Source: Welwitschia mirabilis
Taxonomy: Eukaryota; Gnetophyta; Gnetopsida; Welwitschiales
Length of the DNA: 64,000 nt
Direction: 5' to 3'
Assembly: GCA_051453625.1 (NCBI GenBank)
Contig: JBOZIK010000001.1
Location: 134,385,966 to 134,449,965, forward strand
Positions 23,418 to 35,060 of the stretch are shown here, piece by piece (position 1 is the stretch's first letter; every line of letters begins with the position of its first letter). Under the pieces are notes generated by a model. The model did not search any database and was not told the origin of the DNA. It was given only the letters and a program-made list of their open reading frames with translations. The translations under genes and the position numbers were made by a program.

Positions 23418-24071
23418 ATGGCCAATGTGAGAGTAAGATTGCAATTGTTGGGTGCCAAGAATTTGCAAGACATAGAAGGCAGGATGTTCATTAGATGCCA
23501 TTTCTTGAGGAATGCTGGCGCCACTTTTGACACCAAAGATGTCATTGCTTGTTCAAATCCAGATTGGGGAGACACCTTTCATCTGCAACTGAAATCAGAT
23601 GATGCCGCTGCTTCAAAGTTGAGAGGCGAGTGCCTGGTTTTTGAACTCAGAAAGAGAAACACAAGACATGGGCTGTTCAACTTTGGTCACTCAAAGTTAT
23701 CGGGAAGTGTGAGAATAGCTTGGGAAGAAGTTTTGCAGTGTGCTTCTTCTAGCACCATCTTGGACAATTTCTTCCCTCTTACTCTGCAACTCAAGTCCAA
23801 GAAAATTCATTATCAAGAGAGCACCAGCAATCTTCCAAGACTGCACATTGTAATATCTACCAACATCAACATCAGAAGTTTCAAAAATGTCGGGGAGACG
23901 AAAAGAAGAGAAGCACTTCCAGTCAGGCAGAAATACAATGTGAATGGCAACACTTTGCCTGAAAATCTGTTGGACGAGAGAGTTGGGAGAAAAAGGGACG
24001 TAGCAGAGTTCTTGCTGGCAGCCAGAGGAGGATGCATGGAATCTGCCCATTCTCTTCAGTGGGGAATTTGA
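23418..24071 (+). CDS. C2-domain-like protein, 217 residues, copy A
   Basis: This is an intronless frame with a TATA box 96 bases upstream. The start chosen is the ATG at 23418. The frame is open back to 23382 but has only GTG there, and the paralogue shares this ATG. Residues 3-110 read as a C2 fold: VRLQLLGAKNLQDIEG (first strand and loop 1), RCHFL, the signature NPDWGDTFHLQL (residues 47-58), CLVFELRKRN, and SKLSGSVRIAWEEVL. C2 domains bind membranes or proteins. Here most acidic calcium ligands are absent (loop 3 is Arg/Lys/Asn-rich), so calcium-independent binding is more likely. Residues 141-217 are basic, then end in a conserved FLLAARGGC-to-HSLQWGI tail that I do not recognise. No signal peptide or membrane segment is seen. 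It is about 88% identical to the 31665 copy, without gaps. Expression is not shown by sequence. Confidence 0.85.
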   Translation: MANVRVRLQLLGAKNLQDIEGRMFIRCHFLRNAGATFDTKDVIACSNPDWGDTFHLQLKSDDAAASKLRGECLVFELRKRNTRHGLFNFGHSKLSGSVRIAWEEVLQCASSSTILDNFFPLTLQLKSKKIHYQESTSNLPRLHIVISTNINIRSFKNVGETKRREALPVRQKYNVNGNTLPENLLDERVGRKRDVAEFLLAARGGCMESAHSLQWGI

Positions 24072-25200
24072 TGTCAAAGAGATCATTTCTTTCATGTTTA
24101 TTATTCAATGCTAGAAAACGTTTCATAACCTTTTGTATAAATGACAATTAATATTTATTTTCTCTAATTTCAACCCACCCTTTTATGTTATTTTTATTTA
24201 AGCAGGGCCCAACCTTCACACTGCAAACTGTTTTATTATAAAAATCATATCCCTCAGACATCTTATTGCAGTGGTTGCCTCTTCAACTGCTTTGTCCAGA
24301 TAAAGAGTGAGGAACTTTTGTTTATGCTCAAAACGCAAATACTGGTTTTCCCCATGTTTTTTTTTTAAAAAAATTAAAGATGGTTCACATAACAAAGCAA
24401 TTATTGAATTACCGAACTTACTTTTCATTGTCTATATTTAATTAAATGATGGCGTGAATGTCAAAACAATCATTGTACCACATAACCCCTTTTTCATCGT
24501 TTATTTTTTTAATGAAAACATAATGTAAATGTCAAGCCAATTATTGTATCACATAACCCATAAAGGAACCTATCAATTATTGCATCACAGGTGAGTACTA
24601 TCTTAAATAGCCATCAATATCAAATTCAACGGTGAAAACCTAACATGCAATGTAGACCATCACATCTATTGTAACTGTGACGTAAATATCTTTTGGTTAT
24701 GTTATTTATTATATTATTATATTGATCACACTTACTATAAAAATTGGATTTGATTCTAAAATTATGTTAGGTAATTTATTAAGCAAATTATAAATTTAAA
24801 AAGGTGGGGCATGTCAAACTTGATAACTTGTAGCAATTACTACCACCCTTAAAACACAACCACTATAACTACTAAAAAATAGTTTAATTCCATCTAGGGT
24901 CTTATAGTGTTCCAAATAGGGGAACTAAAGGTTTAAGCCCTCAATCTATTAAATGAAGGATATCTATTACCCCAGTTGGGCTACCACCCCATTGGAGGAA
25001 AGAAGGGAAAAAAGGAATAAAAATGAGATTGTATTAGAAGGTATTTAGGGTTTAGGTATTCTAGCCTAAATCTCCCTTATATGCCTCTTAAGCCATTAAG
25101 GGTTAAGTGTGCAAATTGCTTCATGCTATTTGAATTTTATAAAGCCTTTAATTGATAATAAAAGCTCTAGACTAATTTTTTAAGGATGTTGGCTAAAAAG
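24072..25200 (+). other. 3' flank of copy A, with a roughly 70-bp minisatellite
   Basis: This holds the 3' UTR and flanking sequence. No canonical AATAAA lies close to the stop; TATAAATGACAATTAAT near 24137-24153 is a weak candidate region. At about 24368-24590 there are three to four diverged units of the form ATTAAAnGATG..GTCAA..CAATTATTG..CACATAACC. Copy B has one unit fewer. Confidence 0.5.
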
Positions 25201-26800
25201 GTTTCTAATTTCTTATAAGTGTATACCTAAAACTATATATTCTGAACATGAAGGAAAGACTACCAACAAGGAAGTGCTGGCTAGTTTTAATGGTTAGTAT
25301 ATTTGGAATATTTTGATGAAAGATATATGGACAAAAAGGATGCAATGTTGTGTTATAAAATTGAAAAGATTCACGTATTGAAGAATGAAGAATAGGAGGA
25401 GGTTAATGACATCATGTTGTCCTTAATTTGTTATTCTTCAAGTAACAATCTACTCAACATGTCCACTTTAGAGGAAAAAGAAAATTAGATTTGGAGGAAA
25501 CTAAAGAAACAATATAATGAACCCTTTAGTATGAATATGTTCTATAATCTAAACAAGGCTTTCAAGAGCAAGATAGTGGAGGGTACTTACTCAAGCCCTT
25601 GTTTAGATACAACACAAGGCTAATTTACATAACTTGACACTATTATAGTCTAATTTTTAAAAAACTTTGAGATGCTTCCTAGAATTATATTCTTTGCTTC
25701 CATGCCTGTAATCTCTAGTCATTATATTTATAAAAAAATCACAACCAAAAATCACAAGCTCTAACTGTACCTACTCCTCTGGTATTAGTTCTTGTACATG
25801 TCTATATTTCTTACAACATATATGATGTAATAGTAGTAGCCTCATATTTTCTCTAATTCCTATTCTTTTGTACTTGGTCTTAGAGCAAGTTGCTATTCTC
25901 TTCTGTTTTTCTTTCATCTTATCTTATTTTAGGTAATGGCTATGGTAGCTTCCACTAATACTATGGAAACTTTATCTTCTGTTAATGTTGCCATTAGAGT
26001 GATAGATCTATCCAATTTATATTTTCTTCATTATGTTGAGAACTTGGAAGTAATTCTTACATAAAAAATATCTTAATGAACACAACTATGTTACTTTGCA
26101 ACATGTAATACAAAGGGAACTTAGCATGAAGAATATGTTTTCTTTATTAATGGCTTTTTATCAATTTCTAGTTCATCTAATTATGCTATGTGGAAACACT
26201 ATAATGATAAGGTGCTTTCATGGCTTTTAAATTCTCTTATTCATGAGGTTACTAATAGTGTAATATATGTAGGGACTACTCAAGAAGTTTGGTAGATATT
26301 CATGACCACTTCTCTCAAAGAAAATCACCTTAGATTTACTAAATCAGTTGTGCAACTACTATACTTTAACAAAATTAATATTCAATCTCCTCATGTTCAT
26401 AAATCTCAAGAGATATTAGGATGAACTTACATCTTATAGCATAGTTCATGCATGTACCTATGATTCTCTTAATGGTTTATTTGCTTACTCACAACAAGAA
26501 AATGTTATGAAGTTTTTAATGGCGATTCATATCTAGCCTTTCATAGATAAATTCTCATGATGGACCCTTTAGCAGTAATTAACAAGGTGTACTCCTTTCT
26601 ATTAAAGGAAGGAAAAACAATGAAAGATTCATATATTGAATATTTTAAATGTTGTTACACTCAACATCCATTAATAAGAATAAAGGGCATGAATGACCTC
26701 ATCTCGAATTTAATAATTATGGGAGAAATGGATAAACTAAATATTAGGATTCAATCTTTATGGATTTTATCCCAAAAATAATGCTACCAATGACAAGTTT
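25201..26800 (+). pseudogene. Copia-type gag remnant in duplication copy A
   Basis: TTGGTCTTAGAGCAAG at 25873-25888 looks like a decayed initiator-Met tRNA primer site. The gag signature of plant Ty1/Copia (UBN2 type) follows from about 25965: LYFLHYVENLEVIL, YAMWKHYNDKVLSWLLNSL, EVTNSVIYVGTTQEVW, SLKENHLRFTKS. Last comes an open stretch at 26557-26781 with MDPLAVINKVYSFLLKEG, the conserved end of the gag core. Gag would form the element's particle. Stops disable it. The same remnant lies at the same place in copy B, so it predates the segmental duplication. The sequence from 25201 to 25870 is probably its LTR and flank. Confidence 0.7.
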
Positions 26801-28060
26801 AAAAATAAATGTACAATTCATTTTGATATTGAGCTCAAGCTTACTAATGAGAATGGCCTTCAAGCATCACTCAATTCAAAATAGTATAAATAACTTTTCT
26901 TTATTTTTAGTATAAGTACCTCTCTGTCATCTATCACGATTAACAACATGATACATAATAAAAATATAATGTGGAAAAAATTGAATACATTGTTAATCAT
27001 GGATGAAGTTTAATTTAAATTACTAACTCTGTAAGATGAATTTCACACCTCATATGTAAACATTTTGACATAGAATTTGTATTAATAGATATAGCTTTCA
27101 GAGTAGACAAATTTTGACTAACCATTTTCTAAATTTTCTTAAGTAATAATGAATTCATGGCCATTTTAATTTTGCTATATTTAAAGAGAATCTTGATATC
27201 AGAAATATACTATATTTAAGGGTTATTTTTAGTAACATGTATAGGAGGTTGTGATTAACCCATTTTTAATTGTAAAACATTTTGCCTAAAGGCTTATAAA
27301 TAGGAGAGAGTAGTGGGCTTAAGGGAAAATCTAGTAAAGTAATAAGGTGAAACTGTTTGAAGGTTGTTTAAAGGAGAATTAGTGAACTACTCTTACACAA
27401 ATTTTGTTTAAGAAGATTTTTTACTTTATGTATTCTTGATGTAAATTTATTACTTTGTCACCTTCATTTTACTTTTCTTTATTATTATTATTTGTATTTT
27501 ACACTTTTAAGTGTGTGGTTAATGCTAAGATATTAGATCTTAGTGCTTTTATTCTATATCTCTACATAAGTAAGTAACAAAGAAAGAGTCTATGGCATTA
27601 TTGGAAGTTTGCTATTTGCTTTGATTCGAAGAGGAAATGACACTAAATAATTTGAAAATTTCCAAATTATAGAATTTTCTTAGTAGGCATGAGGACATGT
27701 TGGATGACATCTAGAACATGATGGAGTTATCAATACGGAAATTGAATGTATTAAGTATACATAAATGTATGTAAACATAGTATTAACATGTAAAAATGAC
27801 ATTTATTTTAAGTGCTTTAGGTTAATTTATTATAAATGAAGGCATTAATTTGATTGTTTTAATCATAGAATCTATCTTTTATTACTTTTAAAAAACCAAA
27901 CTTAATATTATGATTTTCTCCATAATAATTATAGATATTTAGCTATGTTTCGGAATACGTGGTGAAAGACAGACATAATTTCATAAAAAACAATAGTGGC
28001 AATGTAGACATGAGATAGTGATAGGTGATAGTGGCATTAAGAGACATGTGGCACTAGCAA
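26801..28060 (+). other. LTR-like sequence in duplication copy A
   Basis: No protein was recognised. CTTATAAATAGGAGAGAG at 27293-27310 is a promoter-like TATA context followed by a T-rich downstream region, as in an LTR. The block is duplicated at 35060-36325, with copy B keeping the TATA region near 35550. Which element it belonged to is unclear. Confidence 0.4.
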
Positions 28061-28720
28061 ATAGAGGTGGCACTAAAGACATGTGATGATATCACCCCTG
28101 GGTGAAGGAATACAACTACCAAGGTTATGTATTAGACTCATCATATCAACCACCACTAAACACTATAGGATGAGGAATCTAACCATCCTACTTAACTCTA
28201 TGAGATGAATACTTCATGTAATGCTATAGGATAAAGATTCCATCTAACACTACAAGACAAAATCTCATCCACCCTACCTAATGCTACATGACAAAGAATT
28301 ATAACCGCTCATCTAATACTAAAACCCAAATCTTCCAACCATCTTAATGCTATCATTGCTTATAAAAAGGGCCAAGCTTCCCTCATTATAATATCAAGGG
28401 TGATTATCATGTCATTCTAATTATCCCTTTGAGAGTGAGCTAGCTTCAAGCTAGCTTTGTGGAGTCTATATTAGCTTTTCTTTCATCCTCTGATGTAATG
28501 TAATTCCTAGTTTTCATGAAATAGTAGTTATTCATCCTTGATTTTAAGGGTAGTCAACATTTACTTTTAATGATTGAATGAGGCTACATTATTGAGTTCT
28601 TTCAATCACTCACTGATTTTCTTAAGGTTAACTCTTAGCTATAGTTATCTTATTTAATAGATCTTGAGCATGTTAGTTCTTACTTTCCATGCTTATATAA
28701 GGCTATGAAAGATCAAATGG
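28061..28720 (+). repeat. LTR-like block with a minisatellite, unique to the spacer between duplicates
   Basis: About six diverged units of 30-38 bp (CTAATGCTATAGGATAAAGA-like) run from about 28150 to 28345. A TATA box (TATAAAAAGG, 28371-28380) and an AGCTAGCTTCAAGCTAGCTT stretch follow. The arrangement suggests an LTR promoter, but no LTR ends were identified. Confidence 0.4.
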
Positions 28721-31441
28721 ACTAAGGAACGCTAACACTCATGTGGCTAATGAGATTATTTAAACATGATCCAAGCCATCATGAATTAATGAATTTAGCC
28801 TTATTCTAGTAAATTTTAGTATGTTGTTAAAGTAAAGGTTTTAGTATTTGATGATTCAGGCTGGACCTTTAGATTTAGTTGGTTTTCCTATTTCGCTGTT
28901 CAAGTTCAATCTTATAACAACCTTAATTTTGAGTTCTATTTTAATCCATTATAGGCTAAGATATTTTTATGTTACTTTTAATAATTCTATCACCTCAATT
29001 TATCTGTATGAAAAAAATGACATTAGGGTCCTACTACAATGAAGATATTAATTTATAAATTGTGAATTTTAAACATGAATAGCTTTTAGCATTATTGCGG
29101 GGGATAATAACATAGTATCTTCATAAATGGCACATAATTTTTTCTTGTAATTTTTAATTTAGATTTTTAATTTTTTAGCACTTCTAATGGTTGGCACTAG
29201 TCCTTTTCTAGTGATACCCAAACTAATCCATTTTATTTTCAAATTTTCTTTCATTTTCATACTTCCCAGTCGTGGGTACTGATCCATTTCTAGTGATACT
29301 CAAATTATTATATTTTTTGAGTTTTATTAAGTTTTTCTCTTAACTTAAATATTATTTCTATATAAAATCTTTTACAATTACAAGTGTAACTAATTTTTTT
29401 ATAGTTTTGTCATCCAATTAAGAAGAAAAAAATGAATAATTAAAAAATAATAAGAACTCACATTTTTAGTTTTCTTTTCTATTTTTGAAAATTTTCATTA
29501 CAGTATTTAGTTTTACTTTTTATTGTATTTTTTTTCTTTGTCTTTTTTTTTTTGAAGTTATGGTATTTCTATAATTTCCATCTCATTTCATTCCTCTGCT
29601 ATTTCATTTTATATTGCCCATTTTTTTGATCCATTAAGTAAAACTTTCTATACCAAACTCATTCAAACTTTGCAAAAATCTTCCTTTGAACTTCCTAAAC
29701 TCCTCCAAATATCAGACCCCTTCTAACACCTTGCTCTTTTATGGAGATGTAACCATACTAATGTTTATAGGATGTTTTTAAGACTTGACATGAGTTAGGG
29801 ACATGAAACTTTTGGTAGATTATATGAAATACCTTCCAAATATTAAATGAATCCTAACATTGAAAGTACATATTTATATAGAAACTATGAAAATTCCTAT
29901 AATTTACTAATCATCTTTAACCTAAAAGAACTGTAGGAGATTATCTTTGAGTTAAGAAACTGTAAGGCATTACTTTAACTTGATACATAGAGACTCCTTT
30001 GTATTTTCTTCAAACTCTTAGTGTACATAAATGAGATCCTTACCAAGAGAATTATGAATTCTTACCTCCCACCATCTCTTGTAACCCTTATTCCCCATCA
30101 TCTTCTTATTACACTCTACCTTCCTTAATAACAATCCATATCATTTTAAACCCTAAGATCCTTCTAATACGAGATAAACTATTAGGCATTATCTTTAACA
30201 CCTAGAGCATCATCTACACATAGATTAACCTCTTTATAATCATAAGTTTAAAAATCCTTTCTTTCAAAAAAAAGATGTGATCCTATGTTTTTCAAGATCT
30301 CTTACAACACTTATTTCTTATCATCTTAAGAAATCCCTTCACTGACTAATCCTTATCCTTTATTTTCTCATGAATTCCCTTCATCTCGCAAAACTCACCA
30401 ACCTTCTTCATCTAATCAATTAAAAGAGGTACTAAATCATTTTATGAAATCCCAAATCCAAATTCTCTAATAAATTTAGAAAACTACAATTCATATTCTC
30501 CCTTCCTTGAGTCATAAAGAAATCAACCTAAGTTTCTATAGGAAGTATATAGGAAGATTAAATATTATATGGAGCTAGAACATAGAAATCTAATAATTTC
30601 TCAAATGGAAATCATGGCTACATAATAATTCTCAACTTTAGCCCCCACCATGGTTCCAATTTATGTAATACCAATTTTCCACCATTTATTATAATAAAGA
30701 AGTTTTTTAACTAAATGGTCTATTGTGATCAATTCAATTAGAAAAATGAAAAATTTTATATGATAAAATTATTTGTATTTATTTGTAACTAATGATGAAA
30801 ACTAATGAACTATTTACTAATGTAGAAGAGAACAACAAGAATGAATATTTTATAGCTAAATGGACCTAGCAATTAAATGATCCAATGAAAGAAGAACAAG
30901 TCAAAATGAATAAGGGAGTCTATAATGATCCCAAAACCCTTTTATGTGAACTATCATTTCTTACACTAATTCTGTTATTTGTTGAATAAATTATTACACA
31001 TTGTAAAAACCATTTAAGAGGTGTAACCATTACAAAATAACTATTTTAAAGGGTTATGTCATTTTATTATATTAAATGTGGTGTTTGGAAAGTGAAGGAC
31101 ATGTAGGTGATTTGAACAAGGGCATACTAAGCCCTAGATAAGTTGGCCTAAAGACTAGACTTGAAAGGCAGTATGACCTAGCCAGATCGCTATACCAAGA
31201 TCTTACATTTGAAATGAATAGAAACATGATTCTTATTATGAAGTCTTATGCAATAAATATGAGTATCACATTTTATTCAATCTACATTATTTTCATTTAT
31301 TTTAACAGATATTGAACTATTCTTTACTCTTTATTATTCTTAAATGATATTCTCATTTTTTGTTAAAATCCTTTTTCTTTAATTCTTATTAAAGATATTA
31401 GAAATGTTAGAAATATTCTATAGTAAACTCTCATATAAGTA
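28721..31441. other. AT-rich spacer between the duplicated segments
   Basis: No gene was recognised. A diverged direct repeat built on TTTCTAGTGATAC occurs at about 29190-29225 and 29270-29305, a pattern common in LTR-element internal regions. A 64-codon open stretch at 28848-29042 has no signature. Confidence 0.35.
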
Positions 31442-31541
31442 NNNNNNNNNNNNNNNNNNNNNNNNNNNNNNNNNNNNNNNNNNNNNNNNNNNNNNNNNNN
31501 NNNNNNNNNNNNNNNNNNNNNNNNNNNNNNNNNNNNNNNNN
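31442..31541. other. Assembly gap, 100 N
   Basis: The run of N hides the left edge of duplication copy B. A round length of 100 usually marks a gap of unknown size. Confidence 0.99.
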
Positions 31542-31566
31542 ATAATTCTTATCCATGTCCATGGCC

Positions 31567-31573
31567 TATAAAT
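31567..31573 (+). promoter_or_regulatory. TATA box of the second C2-like gene
   Basis: TATAAAT lies 98 bases before the ATG, in the same CCATGGCC context as in copy A. Only about 25 bases of upstream sequence survive before the assembly gap, so upstream control elements cannot be compared. Confidence 0.65.
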
Positions 31574-31664
31574 TCAGTTCCTTTTGTTGATCCAAAGCCA
31601 TCCCACAGATTAGAATTTACAGAAATTTGCTTTTCAGTTCAGTGAGAAGCTCAGTCAATCATTG

Positions 31665-32318
31665 ATGGTCAATATGAGTGTGAGATTGCAATTTTTGGGT
31701 GCTAAGAATTTGCAAGACATTGAGGGCAGGTTGTTCATTAGATGCCATTTCTTGAGGAATTCTGGCGCCACTTTTGACACCAAAGATGTCATTGCTTGTT
31801 CAAATCCAGACTGGGGACACACATTTCATCTGCAACTGAAATCAGATGATGCTGCTGCTTCAAAGTTGAGAAGCGAGTGCCTGGTTTTTGAACCCAGAAA
31901 GAGAAACACGAGACATGGGCTGTTCAACTTTGGTCACTCAAAGTTATTAGGAAGTGTAAGAATAGGTTGGGAGGAAGTTTTACAGTGTGCTTCTTCTATC
32001 ACCATCTTGGACAGTTTCTTCCCTCTTACTGTGCAACTCAAGTCCAAGAAAATTCATTATCAAGAGAGCACCAGCAATCTTCCAAGCTTACACATTGTAA
32101 TATCTACCAACATCAACATCAGAAGTTTCAAAAATTTCGGGGAGATGAAGCGAAACGAAGCACTTTCAGTCAGGAAGAAATACAATGTGGGCGGAAACAC
32201 TTTGCCTGAAAAAGTCTTGGACGAGAGAGTTGGGAGAAAATGGGACGCAGCAGAGTTCTTGCTGGCAGCCCGAGGAGGATGCACGGAATCCGCCCATTCT
32301 CTTCAGTGGGGAATTTGA
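31665..32318 (+). CDS. C2-domain-like protein, 217 residues, copy B
   Basis: This is the paralogue of the gene at 23418, intronless and the same length without gaps. The ATG at 31665 matches the start of copy A; a TTG just before it is not a start. By hand count the proteins differ at 26 positions (for example R5S, D52H, L77P, A101G, R193W), and about 17 further codons differ silently. The C2-like blocks are retained (VRLQFLGAKNLQDIEG, NPDWGHTFHLQL, KLLGSVRIGWEEVL), as is the tail EFLLAARGGC to HSLQWGI. L77P falls in the FEP-RKRN strand that leads into loop 3 and might disturb the fold. Copy B may therefore be under weaker constraint, although it has no stop. Role, as for copy A, is membrane or protein binding by inference only. 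Confidence 0.82.
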   Translation: MVNMSVRLQFLGAKNLQDIEGRLFIRCHFLRNSGATFDTKDVIACSNPDWGHTFHLQLKSDDAAASKLRSECLVFEPRKRNTRHGLFNFGHSKLLGSVRIGWEEVLQCASSITILDSFFPLTVQLKSKKIHYQESTSNLPSLHIVISTNINIRSFKNFGEMKRNEALSVRKKYNVGGNTLPEKVLDERVGRKWDAAEFLLAARGGCTESAHSLQWGI

Positions 32319-34200
32319 TGTCAAACAGATCTTTTCTTTCATATTTTTTATTCCTTGCTAGAAAACTTTTTACCAGCCGTTGTATAAATGACAATTAATA
32401 CTTATTATCTCAAATTTCTACCCACCTTTATATGTTATTTTATTTAAGTAGGGCCCAACCTTTGCACACTGCAAACGGCTTAGTATAACAATCATATCCC
32501 TCAGACTTCTTTCTGCGGTGGTTGCACCTTCAACTGCTTTGTCCAGATAAAGAGTGAGGCACTTTCTTTCATGCTCAAAACGCAAACACTGGTTTTCCCC
32601 ATGTTTTTTTTTTCTTTAAATTAAATGATGGCGTGAATGTCAAAACAATCATTGTACCACATAACCCCTTTTTCATCGTTTTTTAAAAATTAAATACTGG
32701 TTTGTCAAGGTGATGTAAATGTCAAGCCAATTATTGTATCACATAACCCATAACGGAACCTATCAATTATTGCATTACAGGTGACTACTATTTTAAAGTA
32801 GCCATCCTTATCTAACTCAAAATTGTGAAAACTTAACATGCAATCATCCCCAGAAGACCTAACCCATTGAGCACTTCTATCAGACTATCAAAAGTGGGGC
32901 TCTATGCACTCTGTCACATGCTGTTATGTAGGGGTTCCACCCCAATCTTCCCTTGCCACCGTAGCGGACTTACCATTACATCGTGATGTAAATATCTTTT
33001 TATTTTTTATTAATTATATTATTATGTCGAACACACATATTATAAAAATTGGATTGGATTCTAAAATCATGTTAGGTAACTTATTAAGCAAATTGTAACT
33101 TTAAAGATGTGGGGAATGTCGAATTTGATAACTTGCAGCACTTACAACACCCTTTAAAGTACAACCAGAATCACTGCTAAATAATTAGTTTAATTACACC
33201 TAGGGTCTTATAGTGTGCCAAATAGGGGAACTAAAGGTTTAAACCCTCAATCTACTAAATTAAGGAAAAAAGGCTACCACCCTATTAGATGAAAGAAGGA
33301 AAAAAGACTAAGAGTTTATATTAGAAGGTATTTAGGGTTTAGCTATTTTAGCTTAAATCTCTCTTGTATACCTCTCAAGCCATTTTGTGCTATTTGAATC
33401 GTCTAAATCCTTTGATTGTTAATAAAATCTCAAGACTAATTTCTTAAGGATGTAGGTTAAAAAAGGGTTGAATTTCTTATAAGTGTAAACCTAAAACTAC
33501 ATATTCTAAACATGAAGGAGAGATTACCGATAAGGAAGTGCTGGCTCCTATTAATGATTAGTATTTTTGGAATATTTTTATGATAGATATGTGGACAAAA
33601 AATTACAATGTTGCATTATAAAATTCAAAAGATTCGAGCACTAAAGAATGAAGAATGAAACAAGGTTAATGACATCATGTTTTCCTTAATTTGTTCTTCT
33701 TCAAGTAACAATCTACTCAACATGTACACTTTAAAGGAAAAATAAAATCAAATTTGGAAGAAACTAAAACAATAATGTAATGAACCCTTTGGTATGAATA
33801 TGTTCTATATTCTAAACAAGGCTTTTAATAGCAAGATAAAAGGGGTTACTTTCTCAAGCCATTATTTAGATACAATGCAAGGCTAATTTACATAACTTAA
33901 TACTTTTATATTCTAATTTTTTTAAAAACCTGAGATTTTTCCTAGTGTTATAGTCTTTTCTTCCATGCTAGTAATCAGTAGTTATTATATTAGAATAGAA
34001 TATCACAACCCATAATTGTACCCACTCCTTTGGGATTGGTTCTTGTACCTACCTATATTTCTCATGACATATATAATGTAATAGTAGTAGCCTCATATTT
34101 TCTCAAAGCCCTATCCTTTTTCAGATGATCTAAGAGTAAGTTGTGGTTCTCTTTCTTTTCTCTTTCATCTTGTCCTATTTTAGGTGATGGCTTTGGTGGC
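32319..34200 (+). other. 3' flank of copy B
   Basis: This is collinear with the 3' flank of copy A. The stretch 32845-32960 is absent from copy A: CAAT|CATCCCCAGAAG on the left and TTGCCACC|GTAGCGG on the right. It is GC-richer than its surroundings and has no evident target duplication. A 64-codon open stretch (32904-33098) overlaps it and is not recognised. Confidence 0.5.
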
Positions 34201-35060
34201 TTCCACCAATACTATGGCAACTTTATCTTCTCTTAATGTTGCCATTAGAGTAATAGATCCATCTGATTTATAATTTCTTCATCATTTTGACAACTCAGAA
34301 ATAATTCTTATATCAAAATATCTTAATGAAGACAACTATGTTGGTTTGCAACATGCAATGCAAATGGCACTTAGCATGAATAATAAGTTTTACTTTATTA
34401 ATGGCTCTTTGACAATATCTAATTCATGCAATTATGCTATGTAGGAGTACTATAATGATAGGGTGCTTTCATGGGTTTTAAGTTCTCTTTCTCATGAGGT
34501 TACTAATAGTGTGATATATGTAGAGACTGCTCAACAAGTTTGGTAGAGATCAGTGATCACTTCTCTTAAAGAAAATCACCTTAGATTTATCAAATTAAAT
34601 GTGAAATTGCTACTCTTTAATAAAATTAATATTCAATTTCCTCATGTTTCATAGAGATCAAGGTATACTAGGATAAACTTACCTCTTGCAACATAGTTCA
34701 TGCATGTACTTGTGACTTTCTTAAAGCTTTATTTACTTACCCATAATAAGAAAATGTTATGTGATTTCTAATGGGATTGAATGATTCATATGTAGCCTTT
34801 CATATACAAATTCTCATCATGGATCCTTTACCACCTATTAACAAGGTGTACTCCTTTATCTTAAAGAATAAAAACAATGAGAGACTATTACATCCAATAT
34901 TTTAAATGTTGATGTAGTTACAACATCCACTGATAAGAATAAATGACATAAACGACCTCATCTCAAATCTAATCATTGGAGGAGAAATGAATAAACTAAA
35001 GATTAGGATTTCAAGCTTTATTGCTTTTATTTCAAATATAATGCTACCAATGTCAAGTTT
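34201..35060 (+). pseudogene. Copia-type gag remnant in duplication copy B
   Basis: It reads as the partner of 25965-26800: LNEDNYVGLQHAMQMALSMNNKF, FINGSL, YYNDRVLSWVLSSL, EVTNSVIYVETAQQVW and MDPLPPINKVYSF are visible across frames. In places it is closer to the Copia consensus than copy A (QMALSMNNKFYFINGS), so the two copies have decayed independently since the duplication. Confidence 0.65.

Larger units (their letters stand above)
23290..28060 (+). repeat. Segmental duplication, copy A
   Basis: It matches 31542-36325 collinearly. Landmarks are the promoter and 5' UTR, the full gene, the 3' flank with AACCATTATTG-like minisatellite, a Copia gag remnant, an LTR-like block and a closing AGACATGTGG region. 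The offset is 8247 bases at the gene start and still about 8.26 kb near 28050. The left edge of copy B is hidden by an assembly gap, so the true left boundary may lie further upstream. Confidence 0.85.

Noticed and set aside
23697-24147. Antisense open stretches opposite the C2-like genes (also 32060-32394)
   Set aside because: They mirror the coding strand in both copies, have no independent start context or family match, and are shadows of the sense frame.
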